Shown: positions 45,638 through 56,040, numbered from the stretch's first letter. The stretch is 64,000 nt of DNA from Lysobacter dokdonensis DS-58 (GCF_000770795.1 NZ_JRKJ01000016.1:62001-126000), one strand, 5' to 3'. Notes: generated by a model not told the origin, from the sequence alone. A program made the numbers and translations.

Positions 45638-45924
45638 TCGGACGAGGTCGACGCCGGCTTCGATGCAGCGGGCTTCGATTCGGCGGGTTTGGACTCCGCC
45701 GGCTTTGATGACCCTTCGGTCAAATTCTTCTTCTTGTCGCCGTCCTTCTTGAAGTCCGTCTCGTACCAGCCGCTGCCCGACAGGCGGAACGACGGCGCCG
45801 TGATCTGGCGCTTCACCGATTCCTTGCCGCAAACGGGGCACGTGGTCGGGTCGGCGTCCGACATCTTCTGCAAGCGGTCGAAGGTGTGGCCGCAGGCGGT
45901 GCATTCGAAACCGTAGATGGGCAT
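45634..45924 (-). CDS. FmdB-type zinc-ribbon protein with AESKP-repeat tail
   Basis: 96 residues. Cysteines in FECTACGHTF and TTCPVCGKESVKR form the FmdB zinc ribbon, followed by SGSGWYETDFKKDG, the family's conserved block. The last 25 residues repeat (A)ESKPA units, an unusual low-complexity tail. FmdB proteins are putative regulators; the exact role is unclear. Convergent with the GGDEF gene, overlapping by four bases. Confidence 0.85.
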   Translation of the reverse strand: MPIYGFECTACGHTFDRLQKMSDADPTTCPVCGKESVKRQITAPSFRLSGSGWYETDFKKDGDKKKNLTEGSSKPAESKPAESKPAASKPASTSSD

Positions 45925-45954
45925 GTCGGCTCTGTTCGGTCGGATCGTTGGGTG

Positions 45955-47811
45955 TCAGGCGGCGTCGTACAACGCGAGCAGGTCGGCTTCCGCGCGCTCG
46001 AGGTCGCCGCGCAGGCGGGATTGCTGCTTGCCGAGCTCGTTCGCGCGTCCGTCGGCGTAAACCTTCGGATCGGCCAATTGCGCGTCCAGCTGCGCGATCT
46101 TCGCTTCGAGCTCGGCCACGCGCGCTTCGGCTTTCTGCAAGGCGTGCGTGTTGATCTTCTTCGCGGCGGGCTTCGGCGGCGGCGGCGCGGCGGCTTCGAC
46201 CTTCGGCTTGGCGGTCTTGTCGGCCTTCGACGATTCGCTGCCCGGGCGCGAACGCAGCCACGCGGCGTACTGGTCGAGATCCCCGTCGAAGTCCTCGACC
46301 TTGTGGTCGGCAACGCGCACGAAGCGGTCGCACACCAGGCCGATCAGGTGGCGGTCGTGCGAGACGAGCACGATCGCACCGTCGAAGTCGCTCAACGCTT
46401 CGGCCAGCGCCTCGCGCATGTCGAGGTCGAGGTGGTTGGTCGGTTCGTCGAGCAGCAGCACGTTCGGCTGCTTGAACGCGATCATCGCCAGCGCCAGGCG
46501 CGCCTTTTCGCCGCCGGAGAAACCGTCGATCGACTCGAACGCGCGATCGCCCGCGAAATTCCACTTGCCGAGGAAATCGCGGAACACCTGCGTCGGCAGA
46601 TCGCCGCCCACCTTGCGCAGATGGTCGATGGGCGACTGGCCCGCCATCAGCGATTCCACCGTGTGCTGCGCGAAGTAGCCGATGCGCATGTCCGGATGCG
46701 CGATGCGCTCGCCCGCGAGCAGCGGCAACTCGCCGACGAGCGTCTTCACGAGCGTCGATTTACCGGCGCCGTTCGGGCCGAGCAGGCCGACGCGATCGCC
46801 GGCTTCCAGACCGAAGTTGACGTCGCCCAGGATCTTCACGTCGCCGTAGCCCGCATCGACATCGCGCAAGCGCACGAGCGAGTTCGGCAAACGCGCCGGT
46901 TCCGGGAAGGTGATATGCAGCGACCGCTCGGCGCGCACCGCTTCGGTGCCGGCGAGCTTGGCCAGGCGCTTCATGCGCGACTGCGCCTGCTTGGCCTTGC
47001 TGGCCTTCGCCTTGAAGCGGTCGATGAACGACTGCAGGTGCGCGCGCTCGGCCTGTTCCTTCTCGAAGGCGATCTGCTGCTGGCGCAACTGCTCGGCGCG
47101 CTGGCGTTCGAACGCCGTGTAGTCGCCGGTGTAGAGCTTCGCGCGTTGTTCGTGCAGGTGCAGCGTGTGCGTGCAGATGTTGTCGAGGAATTCGCGGTCG
47201 TGCGAGATCACCAGCAACGTGCCGGGATAGCGCAGCAGCCATTGTTCGAGCCACAGCACCGCGTCGAGATCCAGGTGGTTGGTCGGTTCGTCGAGCAGCA
47301 GCAGGTCGCTCGGCGTCATCAACGCGCGCGCGACGTTCAGGCGCACGCGCCAGCCGCCCGAGAATTCCGACACCGCCTTCGCGTGCGTTTCCGGCGGGAA
47401 ACCCAGGCCGTGCAGCAAACGGCCCGCGCGCGCGGTGGCGTCGTAACCGTTGAGTTCTTCCAGCCGGTGGTGCGCGAGCGCGACGGCTTCCCAATCTTCG
47501 TTGGCGAACGCGTTGGCTTCCATCTGGATCGCGTCATGCACGGCGGCATCGCCGGAGAGCACGAAGTCGATGGCCGAATCGGGCAGCGAGGGCGTTTCCT
47601 GCGCGACCGAGGCGATGCGCGCCTTGCCGGGCATGTCGATGTCGCCCTTGTCCGGCTCCACCTCGCCCATCATCGTCGCGAACAGGGAGGACTTGCCGGT
47701 GCCGTTGCGCCCGACGACGCCCACGCGGTAGCCCGCGTGCATCGCGAGGTCGACGTCGGACAACAGGACGCGCTCGCCCCGGCGGAGCGAGAAATTACGG
47801 AAGGAGATCAT
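45955..47811 (-). CDS. ABC-F ATPase, YheS/Uup-like
   Basis: 618 residues with two ABC domains and no membrane span. Walker A GRNGTGKSSL and GPNGAGKSTL; signatures FSGGWRVRL and FSGGEKARLALA; Walker B LLLLDEPTNHLDLD and VLLLDEPTNHLDLD. The inter-domain linker (about 245-300) has FERQRAEQLRQQQIAFEKEQ, typical of ABC-F. A C-terminal coiled coil follows a Pro/Ala-rich linker, as in Uup/YheS. These proteins act on the ribosome or antibiotic-stalled translation. Precise subfamily uncertain. Confidence 0.92.
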   Translation of the reverse strand: MISFRNFSLRRGERVLLSDVDLAMHAGYRVGVVGRNGTGKSSLFATMMGEVEPDKGDIDMPGKARIASVAQETPSLPDSAIDFVLSGDAAVHDAIQMEANAFANEDWEAVALAHHRLEELNGYDATARAGRLLHGLGFPPETHAKAVSEFSGGWRVRLNVARALMTPSDLLLLDEPTNHLDLDAVLWLEQWLLRYPGTLLVISHDREFLDNICTHTLHLHEQRAKLYTGDYTAFERQRAEQLRQQQIAFEKEQAERAHLQSFIDRFKAKASKAKQAQSRMKRLAKLAGTEAVRAERSLHITFPEPARLPNSLVRLRDVDAGYGDVKILGDVNFGLEAGDRVGLLGPNGAGKSTLVKTLVGELPLLAGERIAHPDMRIGYFAQHTVESLMAGQSPIDHLRKVGGDLPTQVFRDFLGKWNFAGDRAFESIDGFSGGEKARLALAMIAFKQPNVLLLDEPTNHLDLDMREALAEALSDFDGAIVLVSHDRHLIGLVCDRFVRVADHKVEDFDGDLDQYAAWLRSRPGSESSKADKTAKPKVEAAAPPPPKPAAKKINTHALQKAEARVAELEAKIAQLDAQLADPKVYADGRANELGKQQSRLRGDLERAEADLLALYDAA

Positions 47812-47842
47812 AGCCGCGGGATTTTAGCGTACCGGGGCGGGC

Positions 47843-50425
47843 TCAGCTTTTCGCGAAGACCAATTTCCCGCCCTCGGCCTCCACCTTCACGGTATCGCCC
47901 GAAGCGAACTCGCCGCCCAGGATCTTCGTCGCCAGCGGATTCTCCAGCTGCTGCTGGATCGCCCGCTTCAGCGGCCGCGCGCCGTACACGGGGTCGAACC
48001 CCACGTTTCCGAGCAACTGCAGCGCCGAATCCCCGATCTCGATGCGGATCCCGCGCTCGGCCAGGCGCTTGCCCAGATATTGCGTCTGGATGCGGGCGAT
48101 TTCGCGGATCTGCGCCTTGTCGAGCGGGTGGAAGACGACGATCTCGTCGAGCCGGTTGATGAATTCGGGCCGGAAGTGCGCCTGCACGACGCCCATCACG
48201 GCGGCCTTCATCTGCGTGTAGGCCTCCGGCGTCTCGCCCGCCAGCTCCTGGATCATCTGCGAGCCGAGGTTGGAGGTCATCACGATCACGGTGTTGCGGA
48301 AATCGACCGTGCGCCCCTGCCCGTCCGTCAAACGCCCGTCGTCGAGCACCTGCAGGAGGATGTTGAACACGTCCGGATGCGCCTTCTCCACTTCATCGAG
48401 CAGGATCACGCTGTACGGACGGCGGCGGACCGCTTCGGTGAGATACCCGCCTTCCTCATAACCGACGTACCCCGGGGGCGCGCCGATGAGGCGCGCGACG
48501 GAATGCTTCTCCATGAACTCGCTCATGTCGATGCGCACCATCGCGTCGGGCGAATCGAACAGGAACTCGGCGAGCGCCTTCGTCAATTCGGTCTTGCCCA
48601 CGCCCGTCGGGCCGAGGAACAGGAACGAACCGTTCGGGCGATTCGGATCGGACAAACCCGCGCGCGAACGGCGGATCGCATCGGACACCGCGCGCACCGC
48701 TTCGGCCTGCCCGACGACGCGCCCTTGCAGCGCCGATTCCATCTGCAGCAACTTCTCGCGCTCGCCTTCGAGCATCTTGTTGACCGGGATGCCGGTCCAG
48801 CGCGAGACGACTTCGGCGATCTCCTCGGCCGTCACCTTGTCCTGCAGCAGCGTGAAGCCCTTCGATTCGACTTCCTGCGCGGCCTGCAGTTGTTTTTCCA
48901 ACTCGGGCAAGCGGCCGTACTGGATCTCGCTCATCTTCGCGAAATCCTGCTTGCGCTGCGCGCCTTCGAGTTCGAGCCGGGCCTGTTCGATCTGCTCCTT
49001 GATCTTCGTGGCGCCCTGCAACGTGGCCTTCTCGGCCTTCCACACCTCTTCCAGGTCGCTGTATTCGCGCGAGAGGCGTTCGATCTCCGCTTCGAGATCC
49101 TGCAGGCGCTGTTTCGATTCGGCGTCCTTTTCCTTCTTCAATGCTTCGCGCTGGATCTTGAGCTGGATCAGGCGGCGTTCCTTGCGGTCGAGTTCCTCCG
49201 GCTTGGAATCGATCTCCATGCGCAGGCGCGAGGCAGCCTCGTCCATCAGGTCGATGGCCTTGTCGGGCAACTGGCGGTCGCTGATGTAGCGATGCGACAG
49301 CGTCGCCGCCGCGACGATCGCCGGGTCGGTGATGTCGACGCCGTGGTGCAGCTCGTACTTTTCCTTCAGCCCGCGCAGGATCGCGACGGTGTCCTCGACG
49401 CTCGGTTCGCCGACGAACACCTTCTGGAAACGGCGTTCGAGCGCGGCGTCCTTTTCCACGTACTTGCGATATTCGTCGAGCGTGGTCGCGCCGATGCAAT
49501 GCAGCTCGCCGCGCGCGAGCGCCGGCTTGAGCATGTTGCCGGCGTCCATCGCGCCTTCGGCCTTGCCGGCGCCGACCATCGTGTGCAACTCGTCGATGAA
49601 CAGGATGATCTGGCCTTCGTTCTTCGCCAGGTCGTTGAGCACGGCTTTCAGGCGCTCCTCGAATTCACCGCGGAACTTCGCACCGGCGATCAGCGCGCCC
49701 ATGTCGAGCGACAGCACGCGGCGGCCGCGCAACCCTTCGGGCACTTCGTTGTTGATGATGCGCTGCGCGAGGCCTTCGACGATCGCGGTCTTGCCCACGC
49801 CCGGTTCGCCGATCAGCACGGGGTTGTTCTTCGTGCGGCGCTGCAGGACCTGGATGGTGCGGCGGATTTCCTCGTCGCGGCCGACCACCGGATCGAGCTT
49901 GCCGTTCTCCGCGCGCTCGGTGAGGTCGATGGTGTACTTCGCCAGCGCCTGGCGCTGGTCTTCCGCGTTTTCGCTTTGCACTTTTTCGCCTCCGCGGATC
50001 GCGTCGATGGCGGTCTCGAGTTTCTGTTTCGTTGCGCCGCTGGCCTTGAGCGCGCGGCCTGCTTCGCCGTTGTCGTCGGCCAGCGCGAGCAGGAACAATT
50101 CGCTCGCGATGAACGTATCGCCGCGCTGTTGTGCGAGCTTGTCGGTGACGTTGAGCAGGCGCGCCAGGTCGTTCGACACGCTGATGTTCCCGGCCTGGCC
50201 GGACACCTTGGGCAGTTTGTCGAGCGCCTCGCCGACGCGTTCGCGCAACAGCGGCACGTTGGCGCCGGCCTGCGTCAGTACCGAGCGCGCGGTGCCGCCT
50301 TTCTGTTCGATCAGCGCGGCGAGCAGGTGGACCGGTTCGATCACGCTCTGGTCGCGGCCGACGGCCAGCGACTGCGCGTCGGACAGCGCTTCCTGGAAAC
50401 GGGACGTGAGTTTGTCCATTCGCAT
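47843..50425 (-). CDS. clpB: ATP-dependent disaggregase ClpB
   Basis: 860 residues. Clp-N repeats at the start ([20 protein letters not shown]), two AAA+ modules with Walker [11 protein letters not shown] and [10 protein letters not shown], and the long coiled-coil middle domain (about 405-525) that identifies ClpB rather than ClpA. It rescues aggregated proteins with DnaK. A sigma-32-like promoter lies upstream. Divergent from plsC. Confidence 0.97.
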   Translation of the reverse strand: MRMDKLTSRFQEALSDAQSLAVGRDQSVIEPVHLLAALIEQKGGTARSVLTQAGANVPLLRERVGEALDKLPKVSGQAGNISVSNDLARLLNVTDKLAQQRGDTFIASELFLLALADDNGEAGRALKASGATKQKLETAIDAIRGGEKVQSENAEDQRQALAKYTIDLTERAENGKLDPVVGRDEEIRRTIQVLQRRTKNNPVLIGEPGVGKTAIVEGLAQRIINNEVPEGLRGRRVLSLDMGALIAGAKFRGEFEERLKAVLNDLAKNEGQIILFIDELHTMVGAGKAEGAMDAGNMLKPALARGELHCIGATTLDEYRKYVEKDAALERRFQKVFVGEPSVEDTVAILRGLKEKYELHHGVDITDPAIVAAATLSHRYISDRQLPDKAIDLMDEAASRLRMEIDSKPEELDRKERRLIQLKIQREALKKEKDAESKQRLQDLEAEIERLSREYSDLEEVWKAEKATLQGATKIKEQIEQARLELEGAQRKQDFAKMSEIQYGRLPELEKQLQAAQEVESKGFTLLQDKVTAEEIAEVVSRWTGIPVNKMLEGEREKLLQMESALQGRVVGQAEAVRAVSDAIRRSRAGLSDPNRPNGSFLFLGPTGVGKTELTKALAEFLFDSPDAMVRIDMSEFMEKHSVARLIGAPPGYVGYEEGGYLTEAVRRRPYSVILLDEVEKAHPDVFNILLQVLDDGRLTDGQGRTVDFRNTVIVMTSNLGSQMIQELAGETPEAYTQMKAAVMGVVQAHFRPEFINRLDEIVVFHPLDKAQIREIARIQTQYLGKRLAERGIRIEIGDSALQLLGNVGFDPVYGARPLKRAIQQQLENPLATKILGGEFASGDTVKVEAEGGKLVFAKS

Positions 50426-50479
50426 GGGATGGGACCTCGTGGATGCCTTGGGGCCGGCCCGGGACCGGCACTAGCGTGG

Positions 50480-50507
50480 AGATGCGGCCGTGGAGGCCGG
50501 ATGCAAG
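50480..50507 (-). promoter_or_regulatory. Possible heat-shock (sigma-32) promoter of clpB
   Basis: On the minus strand CTTGCAT (50507-50501) and, 14 bases on, CGCATCT (50486-50480) loosely match CTTGAAA and CCCCATnT. The predicted start is about 45 bases before the clpB ATG. Weak match; supported by clpB being a known heat-shock gene. Confidence 0.3.
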
Positions 50508-50561
50508 CGCGGGGGCGGGTATCCTGTCGGCCATTTTTCAGGCTCGGCGGCTCGGGACGGC

Positions 50562-51284
50562 ATGACGCGTTGGTTGTGGGGGGCACTCAACGCGCTGCAG
50601 GCGCTGTTCACCGTGGCGGTCACGGTCCTCGGGTTCCCGGTGGCCTTCCTGCTGGGGCTGGCCTTCGGGCCGCGGCTCCCCCTGCGCATGGCCGCCTGGT
50701 ACTGGGCGCCGCTGCTGTTCGCCGGCGCGGGCGTGAAGCTCGTCGTCGAAGGCGCCGATTGCATCGACTGGACGCGGCCGATGGTGCTGGTCGCCAACCA
50801 TCAATCGATGATCGACATCCCCTGCCTGTTCCGCGCGGTGCCGGTGCCGTTGCGCTTCGTGCTCAAGCAGGAGGTCCAGTCGATTCCGATCATCGGCCGG
50901 TACGCGCGGATGATGGGCATGGTGTTCATCGACCGCGGCAATGCGCGCGATGCCAAGCGCAAGCTCGGCGCGGCGGCGGAAAAGTTGCGCGGCGATGCGG
51001 TGTTCGCGGCCTTCCCCGAAGGCACGCGCAGCAAGGACGGCGTCGTCGGTCCGTTCAAGGCTGGCGCGGTGCAAGTCGCGATGGAGGCCGGCGTATCGGT
51101 GGTGCCGGTCGCCATCGACGGCGCGGGCCGCGTGTTGCCGCCGGCCGGGTTCCTCGTGCGGCCGGGCACCATCGTCGTGCGCTTCGGCACGCCGATCGAC
51201 ACGACGGGATTGGCGCCGAACGAACGCAACGCACTCGCGCAACGCGCGCGCGACCAGATCGTCGCGATGCTCGGTTTGCAGTGA
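50562..51284 (+). CDS. plsC: 1-acyl-sn-glycerol-3-phosphate acyltransferase (PlsC family)
   Basis: 240 residues with one or two N-terminal spans (residues 10-50). The catalytic motif is VANHQSMIDIP (HxxxxD) and the substrate motif AAFPEGTRSKDG, both typical of PlsC. It acylates lysophosphatidic acid at the inner membrane. Four bases before the saccharopine-dehydrogenase-like gene, suggesting a shared transcript. Other PlsC paralogues may exist elsewhere in the genome. Confidence 0.9.
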   Translation: MTRWLWGALNALQALFTVAVTVLGFPVAFLLGLAFGPRLPLRMAAWYWAPLLFAGAGVKLVVEGADCIDWTRPMVLVANHQSMIDIPCLFRAVPVPLRFVLKQEVQSIPIIGRYARMMGMVFIDRGNARDAKRKLGAAAEKLRGDAVFAAFPEGTRSKDGVVGPFKAGAVQVAMEAGVSVVPVAIDGAGRVLPPAGFLVRPGTIVVRFGTPIDTTGLAPNERNALAQRARDQIVAMLGLQ

Positions 51285-51288
51285 CGCG

Positions 51289-52407
51289 ATGACCTTCCGC
51301 GTCCTCGTCCTCGGCGGGTACGGGCAATTCGGGCGGCGCATCGTCCAAGCACTCTCGCGCGATGCGGACATGACGGTGATCGTCGCCGGGCGCGATGGCG
51401 TGCAGGCGAAGGCGCTATGCGACGCCTTGCGCATCGGTGCGCGCGCGACGCTGGAGGCCGAGGCGATCGACATCACGGGCGATTTCGATGCGGCGTTGCA
51501 TCGCGTTCGGCCGAATCTCGTGATTCACACCGCCGGGCCGTTCCAGGCGCAGGGCTACGACGTCGCGCGTGCGGTGCTGGCATTCGGCGCGCATTACATC
51601 GACCTTGCGGACGGACGTGCGTTCGTCGAAGGGTTCGGCGTGCTCGACACGCTGGCGAAATCGCACGGACGTCGCGCGATCACCGGCGCGAGCAGCGTGC
51701 CGGGCATCAGCGGGGCGGTGATCGAGGCGCATGTCGATCGGTTCGCGTCGCTCGACTCGATCGAGACGGGCATCAGCCCGGGCAATCGCACCGAACGCGG
51801 GCTGGCGACGACGCGCGCGATCCTCGGCTACGTCGGGCGTCCGTTCACGGCGAAGATCGGCGGTGCGTTCCGCCGCGTGCATGGGTGGCAGTCGCTGCGG
51901 CGCGAAGTGTTCGACGGTGTCGGCGCACGCTGGTTCGCACGCTGCGAAGTGCCGGACGTCGGCGTGTTGCCGCAGCGTTATCCGCAATTGCGAACGTGCG
52001 ATTTCCGCGCCGGTCTCGAACTGCGCCGCATGCATTTCGGCTTGTGGTGCGCGAGTTGGTTCGTGCGCGCGGGGCTGTATCCACGGCTCCCGGCGCGTGC
52101 GCCGCTGCTGCTGGCGATGAGCGAACGCTGGCTGTCGCAGGGCAGCGATGTCGGATTTATGCATGTCGACATGGCGGGCGTCGGCCGCGATGGCGCGCCG
52201 TTGCAGTTGCGCTGGACGATCATCGCGCGCGATGGCGCCGGCCCGCGCATTCCCGCGACGCCGGCGGTCGTGCTCGCGCGCAAACTGGCGCGCGGCACGC
52301 TGACCGGCAGCGGTGCGAGCGCATGCCTCGACCTGTTCACGCTGCGCGAGTGCCTCGACGCGCTGGACGATCCCGCGATCACGACCTCGCTGGACACGCT
52401 GCGTTAG
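51289..52407 (+). CDS. Saccharopine dehydrogenase-like NAD-binding protein
   Basis: 372 residues. The N-terminal Rossmann motif is VLVLGGYGQFGRRIVQAL, followed by VIVAGRDGVQAKAL and VIHTAGPFQAQGYDVARAVL, as in saccharopine-dehydrogenase-like proteins of unknown substrate. The C-terminal part contains LRRMHFGLWCASWFVRAGLY, a hydrophobic stretch. In other genomes this protein is sometimes fused to DUF4166, which is encoded here by the gene just across the convergent stop. Likely role in lipid or membrane metabolism (inferred). Confidence 0.8.
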   Translation: MTFRVLVLGGYGQFGRRIVQALSRDADMTVIVAGRDGVQAKALCDALRIGARATLEAEAIDITGDFDAALHRVRPNLVIHTAGPFQAQGYDVARAVLAFGAHYIDLADGRAFVEGFGVLDTLAKSHGRRAITGASSVPGISGAVIEAHVDRFASLDSIETGISPGNRTERGLATTRAILGYVGRPFTAKIGGAFRRVHGWQSLRREVFDGVGARWFARCEVPDVGVLPQRYPQLRTCDFRAGLELRRMHFGLWCASWFVRAGLYPRLPARAPLLLAMSERWLSQGSDVGFMHVDMAGVGRDGAPLQLRWTIIARDGAGPRIPATPAVVLARKLARGTLTGSGASACLDLFTLRECLDALDDPAITTSLDTLR

Positions 52408-52814
52408 TCGAGGAAGCGATGCGCCTCGTGCGGCGCGGGGATGCGGCACGCCGCGTGGCGGCCGAACAGCCGATACCGATTGCGCGCGACGAACCGATAC
52501 AGCCGATCGCGCAACGGCGCAGGCACCGCCCCCATCGCGTGTGCTACACGCCATGCACCACCGAGGCCGGTGACGACGCGGCGGATCGCATCGGTGTCGC
52601 GATGCGCGCCGTCCGCGTCGATCAGGAGGAACGACGACGGGTCGTCCGGGTCGAGCCCGTGCGATGCGAGCAATGCGCGGCCATTCGCACCTTGGATCGC
52701 CGCGAAGCGGTACCGCGCCTGCGTGTCGTGGCGCAGGAGGAAGTCGACCCAGCCGTTGCACAGCACGCAAGTGCCGTCGAACACGATGGTCGCGGTGGCG
52801 TCAGGTGCGTTCAA
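52404..52814 (-). CDS. DCC1-like thiol-disulfide oxidoreductase (DUF393)
   Basis: 136 residues. IVFDGTCVLCNGWVDFLLRHD carries the DxDGxCxxC signature of the DCC family, and FRYRLFGR near the end fits its C-terminal FGR-like motif (here RLFGRHAAC). Function is presumed redox but not shown. The stop overlaps the stop of the convergent saccharopine-dehydrogenase-like gene by four bases; the start overlaps DUF4166 by 14 bases. Confidence 0.85.
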   Translation of the reverse strand: MNAPDATATIVFDGTCVLCNGWVDFLLRHDTQARYRFAAIQGANGRALLASHGLDPDDPSSFLLIDADGAHRDTDAIRRVVTGLGGAWRVAHAMGAVPAPLRDRLYRFVARNRYRLFGRHAACRIPAPHEAHRFLD

Positions 52815-53328
52815 GCCAACCTTCGTAACGAATGATGCGGCCGACCCACGGCAGCGCGGCCTCGACGAGGAATTCGAAGCGATCGCCGGTCTGGCGCTCG
52901 CGGCACCGCACGCGCGCGAACCATGTCGGCGGCAAGGGGATCAGGCCGAGCAGGCGCACGCCGCTGGTCGCCCAGAGCAACTCGCCGTCGTGCTCGCCGA
53001 GCGAGAAATAGAACTCGACGAGGCCGAGTTTTTCGATGAGGCGATCGTTCCATGCGCGATAGCGCGAGGCCATGCGCGCACCGCCGAAATCGCGGCGCCA
53101 GGTTTCGCCGTCGCCGTCGGGCGCCAGCGTCACTTGCGTGGCGACGTTCGACGCCGACGGCGGCAACTGCGTCGTCAGCGCGAAGAAGGGCACGAGCCAA
53201 TGCGTGCCGCGCGTGATGGTCGCCTCGCCCTTCCACACCATCGTGCGGTCGACGTCGTGCAGCGCGCGGACCTGGGGCGCGAGCGTGTCGAAAGTGTCGC
53301 CGAGGACGCGGCGGAAGACAGGCGTCAT
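52801..53328 (-). CDS. DUF4166 domain protein
   Basis: 175 residues beginning [20 protein letters not shown]. It contains FFALTTQLPPSASNVATQVT and WLVPFFALT, and ends RIIRYEGWLERT, matching DUF4166, which is often fused to or encoded beside saccharopine-dehydrogenase-like proteins and DCC1. The function is unknown. The ATG overlaps the pgeF stop (ATGA). The convergent companion gene suggests that the DUF4166/DCC1 pair and the dehydrogenase-like gene act together. Confidence 0.75.
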   Translation of the reverse strand: MTPVFRRVLGDTFDTLAPQVRALHDVDRTMVWKGEATITRGTHWLVPFFALTTQLPPSASNVATQVTLAPDGDGETWRRDFGGARMASRYRAWNDRLIEKLGLVEFYFSLGEHDGELLWATSGVRLLGLIPLPPTWFARVRCRERQTGDRFEFLVEAALPWVGRIIRYEGWLERT

Positions 53329-54041
53329 CGAATCCACGCGATCGTCGCCATGCGGCCGGTGCGCTGATCGCGGCGATGCGAGAAGAAGCGTGCATCGGCG
53401 ATGGTGTCGAAATCGCCGCCGTGCACGTCGGTGATGCCCGCCAGCGCCAGACGCTGGCGCGCGAGCGCGTACAGGTCGACGCGCCAATGGCCCTCGCGCG
53501 TGGGCGCGAATGCGGCTTCGGCGGCGGCATCACGGGAAACGAAGGCATCGCGCACTTCGGCGCCGATTTCGTACGACCGCGGGCCGGCGGCGGGGCCGAG
53601 CCAGGCGACGATCCGGTCGCGCGGCGTCCGCATCGCGTCGAGCGTGGCTTCGAGGACGCCGCTCGCCAGGCCGCGCCAGCCGGCGTGCGCCGCGCCGAGT
53701 TCGTCGCCGTCGCGGGCGGCGAAGACGACGGGGAGGCAGTCGGCGGTGAGGATGGCGAGGACGGTGCCGGGCGTGCGCGTGACGCAGGAGTCGGCTTCGG
53801 GTTCATCCAGGCCGGGTTCGATCGCGACCTGCGTGCCGTGGACTTGCTTCAGCCAGCGGGGGGCGGAGGGCAATGCGAAGTGTTCGACCAGGGTGGCGCG
53901 GTTGCGTTCGACGGCGTCCGGGTCGTCGCCGCTGCGCAGGCCGAGGTTGAAGGTATCGAAGGGGGATTGCGAATGACCGAGGCCGTGGCGGAGGGTCGTG
54001 AAGGCTGCGACGCAGGACGGCAGGTCCGCACGCACGCTCAC
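53325..54041 (-). CDS. pgeF: Purine nucleoside phosphorylase-type laccase-domain protein (YfiH)
   Basis: 238 residues. Family blocks: [44 protein letters not shown] and [20 protein letters not shown], which carry the copper/zinc-type histidine and cysteine ligands of the YfiH fold. YfiH proteins are peptidoglycan-editing factors or purine phosphorylases. The start is a GTG overlapping the rluD stop (GTGA). Confidence 0.92.
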   Translation of the reverse strand: MSVRADLPSCVAAFTTLRHGLGHSQSPFDTFNLGLRSGDDPDAVERNRATLVEHFALPSAPRWLKQVHGTQVAIEPGLDEPEADSCVTRTPGTVLAILTADCLPVVFAARDGDELGAAHAGWRGLASGVLEATLDAMRTPRDRIVAWLGPAAGPRSYEIGAEVRDAFVSRDAAAEAAFAPTREGHWRVDLYALARQRLALAGITDVHGGDFDTIADARFFSHRRDQRTGRMATIAWIR

Positions 54042-55033
54042 CTGCCCGCCTCCGTCGCGGCGCGCTGGTCGTCGCGCAGCGCATCCATCAGCGTGCGCAT
54101 GTCGGTCGGGACCGGGGCGGTGCAACGGATCGGTTCGCCGGTCGCGGGGTGCGCGAACTCCAGCGTTTCGGCATGCAGCGCCTGCCGCTTGAAGCCGCGC
54201 AGTGCTTCGACCAGTTCCGGCGTCGCGCCGCGCGGGAGCTTCAGCGGGCCGCCGTACAGCGGGTCGCCGACGATCGGATGCTTGAGGTGCGCCATGTGCA
54301 CGCGGATCTGGTGCGTGCGGCCGGTTTCCAGGCGGCATTCCAGCGCGGTGTGCGCGCGGAAGCGTTCGCGCAGGCGGTAGTGCGTGATGGCCTCGCGGCC
54401 GTCTTCGCGCACGGCCATGCGGATGCGGTCGCGGGGGTGGCGGTCGATGGGGGCGTTCGCGGTGCCGCCGGAGACCAGCGCACCGACGACGACGGCCAGG
54501 TACTGGCGATGCACGCCGCGCGCGGAGAGTTGGTCGACCAGCGCGGTGTGCGCTTCGAGCGTGCGCGCGACGACCATGACGCCCGAGGTGTCCTTGTCGA
54601 GGCGATGCACGATGCCCGCGCGCGGCAGGTTGGCCAGCGAGGCATCGCGATGGAGCAGCGCGTTCACCAGCGTGCCGGCCGGGTTGCCGGCGCCGGGGTG
54701 GACCACCAGCCCGGCGGGCTTGTCGATGACGAACACGGCCGCGTCCTCGTAGAGCACGTCGAGCGCAATGTCCTCGGCCACGGCGTGGGTCTGCACTTCC
54801 AGGACCACGGTGAGGCTGACGGTCTCGCCGCCACGGACGGGGTCGCGCGGACGCGCCGGGCGGCCGTCGAGCAGGGCGTCCTCCGACTTGATCCACTCCG
54901 AAAGCCGCGACCGGGAGAATTCGGGGAACAATTCGGCCAATACGGCGTCGAAGCGACGGCCAGCGGCCTGTTCCGGCACGACGGCGGTGCGTGCGCCGTC
55001 GCCGGCGGGTGGATCGTTGGGTGTCATCGGCAC
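54038..55033 (-). CDS. rluD: 23S rRNA pseudouridine synthase RluD
   Basis: 331 residues. An N-terminal S4 domain ([21 protein letters not shown]) and the RluA/RluD catalytic block [14 protein letters not shown], plus [20 protein letters not shown]. It modifies U1911, U1915 and U1917 of 23S rRNA. It is divergent from bamD, as in many gammaproteobacteria (rluD beside bamD). Start at 55033 or at MTPNDPP (55027). Confidence 0.95.
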   Translation of the reverse strand: MPMTPNDPPAGDGARTAVVPEQAAGRRFDAVLAELFPEFSRSRLSEWIKSEDALLDGRPARPRDPVRGGETVSLTVVLEVQTHAVAEDIALDVLYEDAAVFVIDKPAGLVVHPGAGNPAGTLVNALLHRDASLANLPRAGIVHRLDKDTSGVMVVARTLEAHTALVDQLSARGVHRQYLAVVVGALVSGGTANAPIDRHPRDRIRMAVREDGREAITHYRLRERFRAHTALECRLETGRTHQIRVHMAHLKHPIVGDPLYGGPLKLPRGATPELVEALRGFKRQALHAETLEFAHPATGEPIRCTAPVPTDMRTLMDALRDDQRAATEAGR

Positions 55034-55141
55034 TCCGGTTCAGCCGCCGGATGCTTGGTCCGGTCCGGCGGTATTCCATGGACTGGTATTATCGGCCCTT
55101 CGTGCCTTCCCGGCGCCCCCTTCCGAAGCTGCGTCCCGCCC

Positions 55142-56005
55142 ATGACCCCACGCTCCATGCGCCGCCCCCTGATCCTGCTGCTGCTCGTCGCCCTGGTGCT
55201 CTCCATGTCGGGCTGCGGTTCCATCAGCAAGCTCTGGAAGAAGAAGGACCCCAACGAAGGCCAGCCGGTCGAAGCGCTGTACGACAAGGCGCACGAGTAC
55301 ATGCTGGAAGAACGCTGGTCCAGCGCGACGGAAACCTGGCAGCGCCTCATCGCCCAGTACCCGTACGGCCCGTACACCGAGCAGGCGCTGATGGAAATGG
55401 CGTACGCCGAGTTCAAGGCCGGCAAGCACGACGACGCGGTGTCGACCATCGACCGCTTCATCCGCACGTACCCGACCCACCGCAACATCGCCTACTTCTA
55501 CTACCTGCGCGGCCTGTCCAACGCCTCGCGCAATGCGATCTTCCTGGCGCGCGTGTTCTCGCTGCAGACCAGCAACCGCGACCTCAGCACGCCGATGCAG
55601 GCGTACAACGATTTCTCGATCGTGGTCGAGCGTTACCCGAACAGCCGCTACGCAGCCGACGCGTCCCGCCGCATGATCGAGCTGCGCAACCTGTTCGCCA
55701 AGCACGAGCTCGACACGGCCGTGTACTACCTGCGCCGCGGCGCGGACGTCGCCGCGGTCACGCGCGCGAAGTACCTGCTGGAAACTTACCCGCAGAGCGC
55801 CGCGCAGAACGACGCCGTCGCCACGCTCATCGTCGCCTACGAGCACCTGGGCAACGACACGCTGGCCGCCGACGCCAAGCGCGTGCTGCAGACCAACGAG
55901 CCCAACCACCCGTACTTCTCGGGCGATTGGCCGGATTACCCGTCCACGTTCCGCCGGCTCAACCCGTTCTCGGGCGAGAAGTCGGGTGCGGAGCACGACG
56001 ACTGA
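55142..56005 (+). CDS. bamD: Outer-membrane assembly lipoprotein BamD
   Basis: 287 residues. A lipobox (LVLSMSGC) precedes TPR repeats with LYDKAHEYMLEERWSSATET, YTEQALMEMAYAEFKAGKHD and YFYYLRGLSNASR, a BamD signature. It belongs to the Bam complex that inserts outer-membrane proteins and is tethered to the outer membrane. Divergent from rluD. A rho-independent terminator follows. Confidence 0.95.
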   Translation: MTPRSMRRPLILLLLVALVLSMSGCGSISKLWKKKDPNEGQPVEALYDKAHEYMLEERWSSATETWQRLIAQYPYGPYTEQALMEMAYAEFKAGKHDDAVSTIDRFIRTYPTHRNIAYFYYLRGLSNASRNAIFLARVFSLQTSNRDLSTPMQAYNDFSIVVERYPNSRYAADASRRMIELRNLFAKHELDTAVYYLRRGADVAAVTRAKYLLETYPQSAAQNDAVATLIVAYEHLGNDTLAADAKRVLQTNEPNHPYFSGDWPDYPSTFRRLNPFSGEKSGAEHDD

Positions 56006-56011
56006 CCAGAC

Positions 56012-56040
56012 AACGGCGCCTTCGGGCGCCGTTCTCGTTT
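56012..56040 (+). terminator. Rho-independent terminator of bamD
   Basis: A 9-bp stem AACGGCGCC / GGCGCCGTT with a TTCG tetraloop and a short T-rich tail (CTCGTTT), six bases after the bamD stop. It lies between the convergent bamD and nadE ends and could serve both strands. Confidence 0.85.

Noticed and set aside
48080-51292. 1070-codon plus-strand open frame across clpB and plsC
   Set aside because: Antisense to clpB and out of frame with the plsC gene, with shadow composition.
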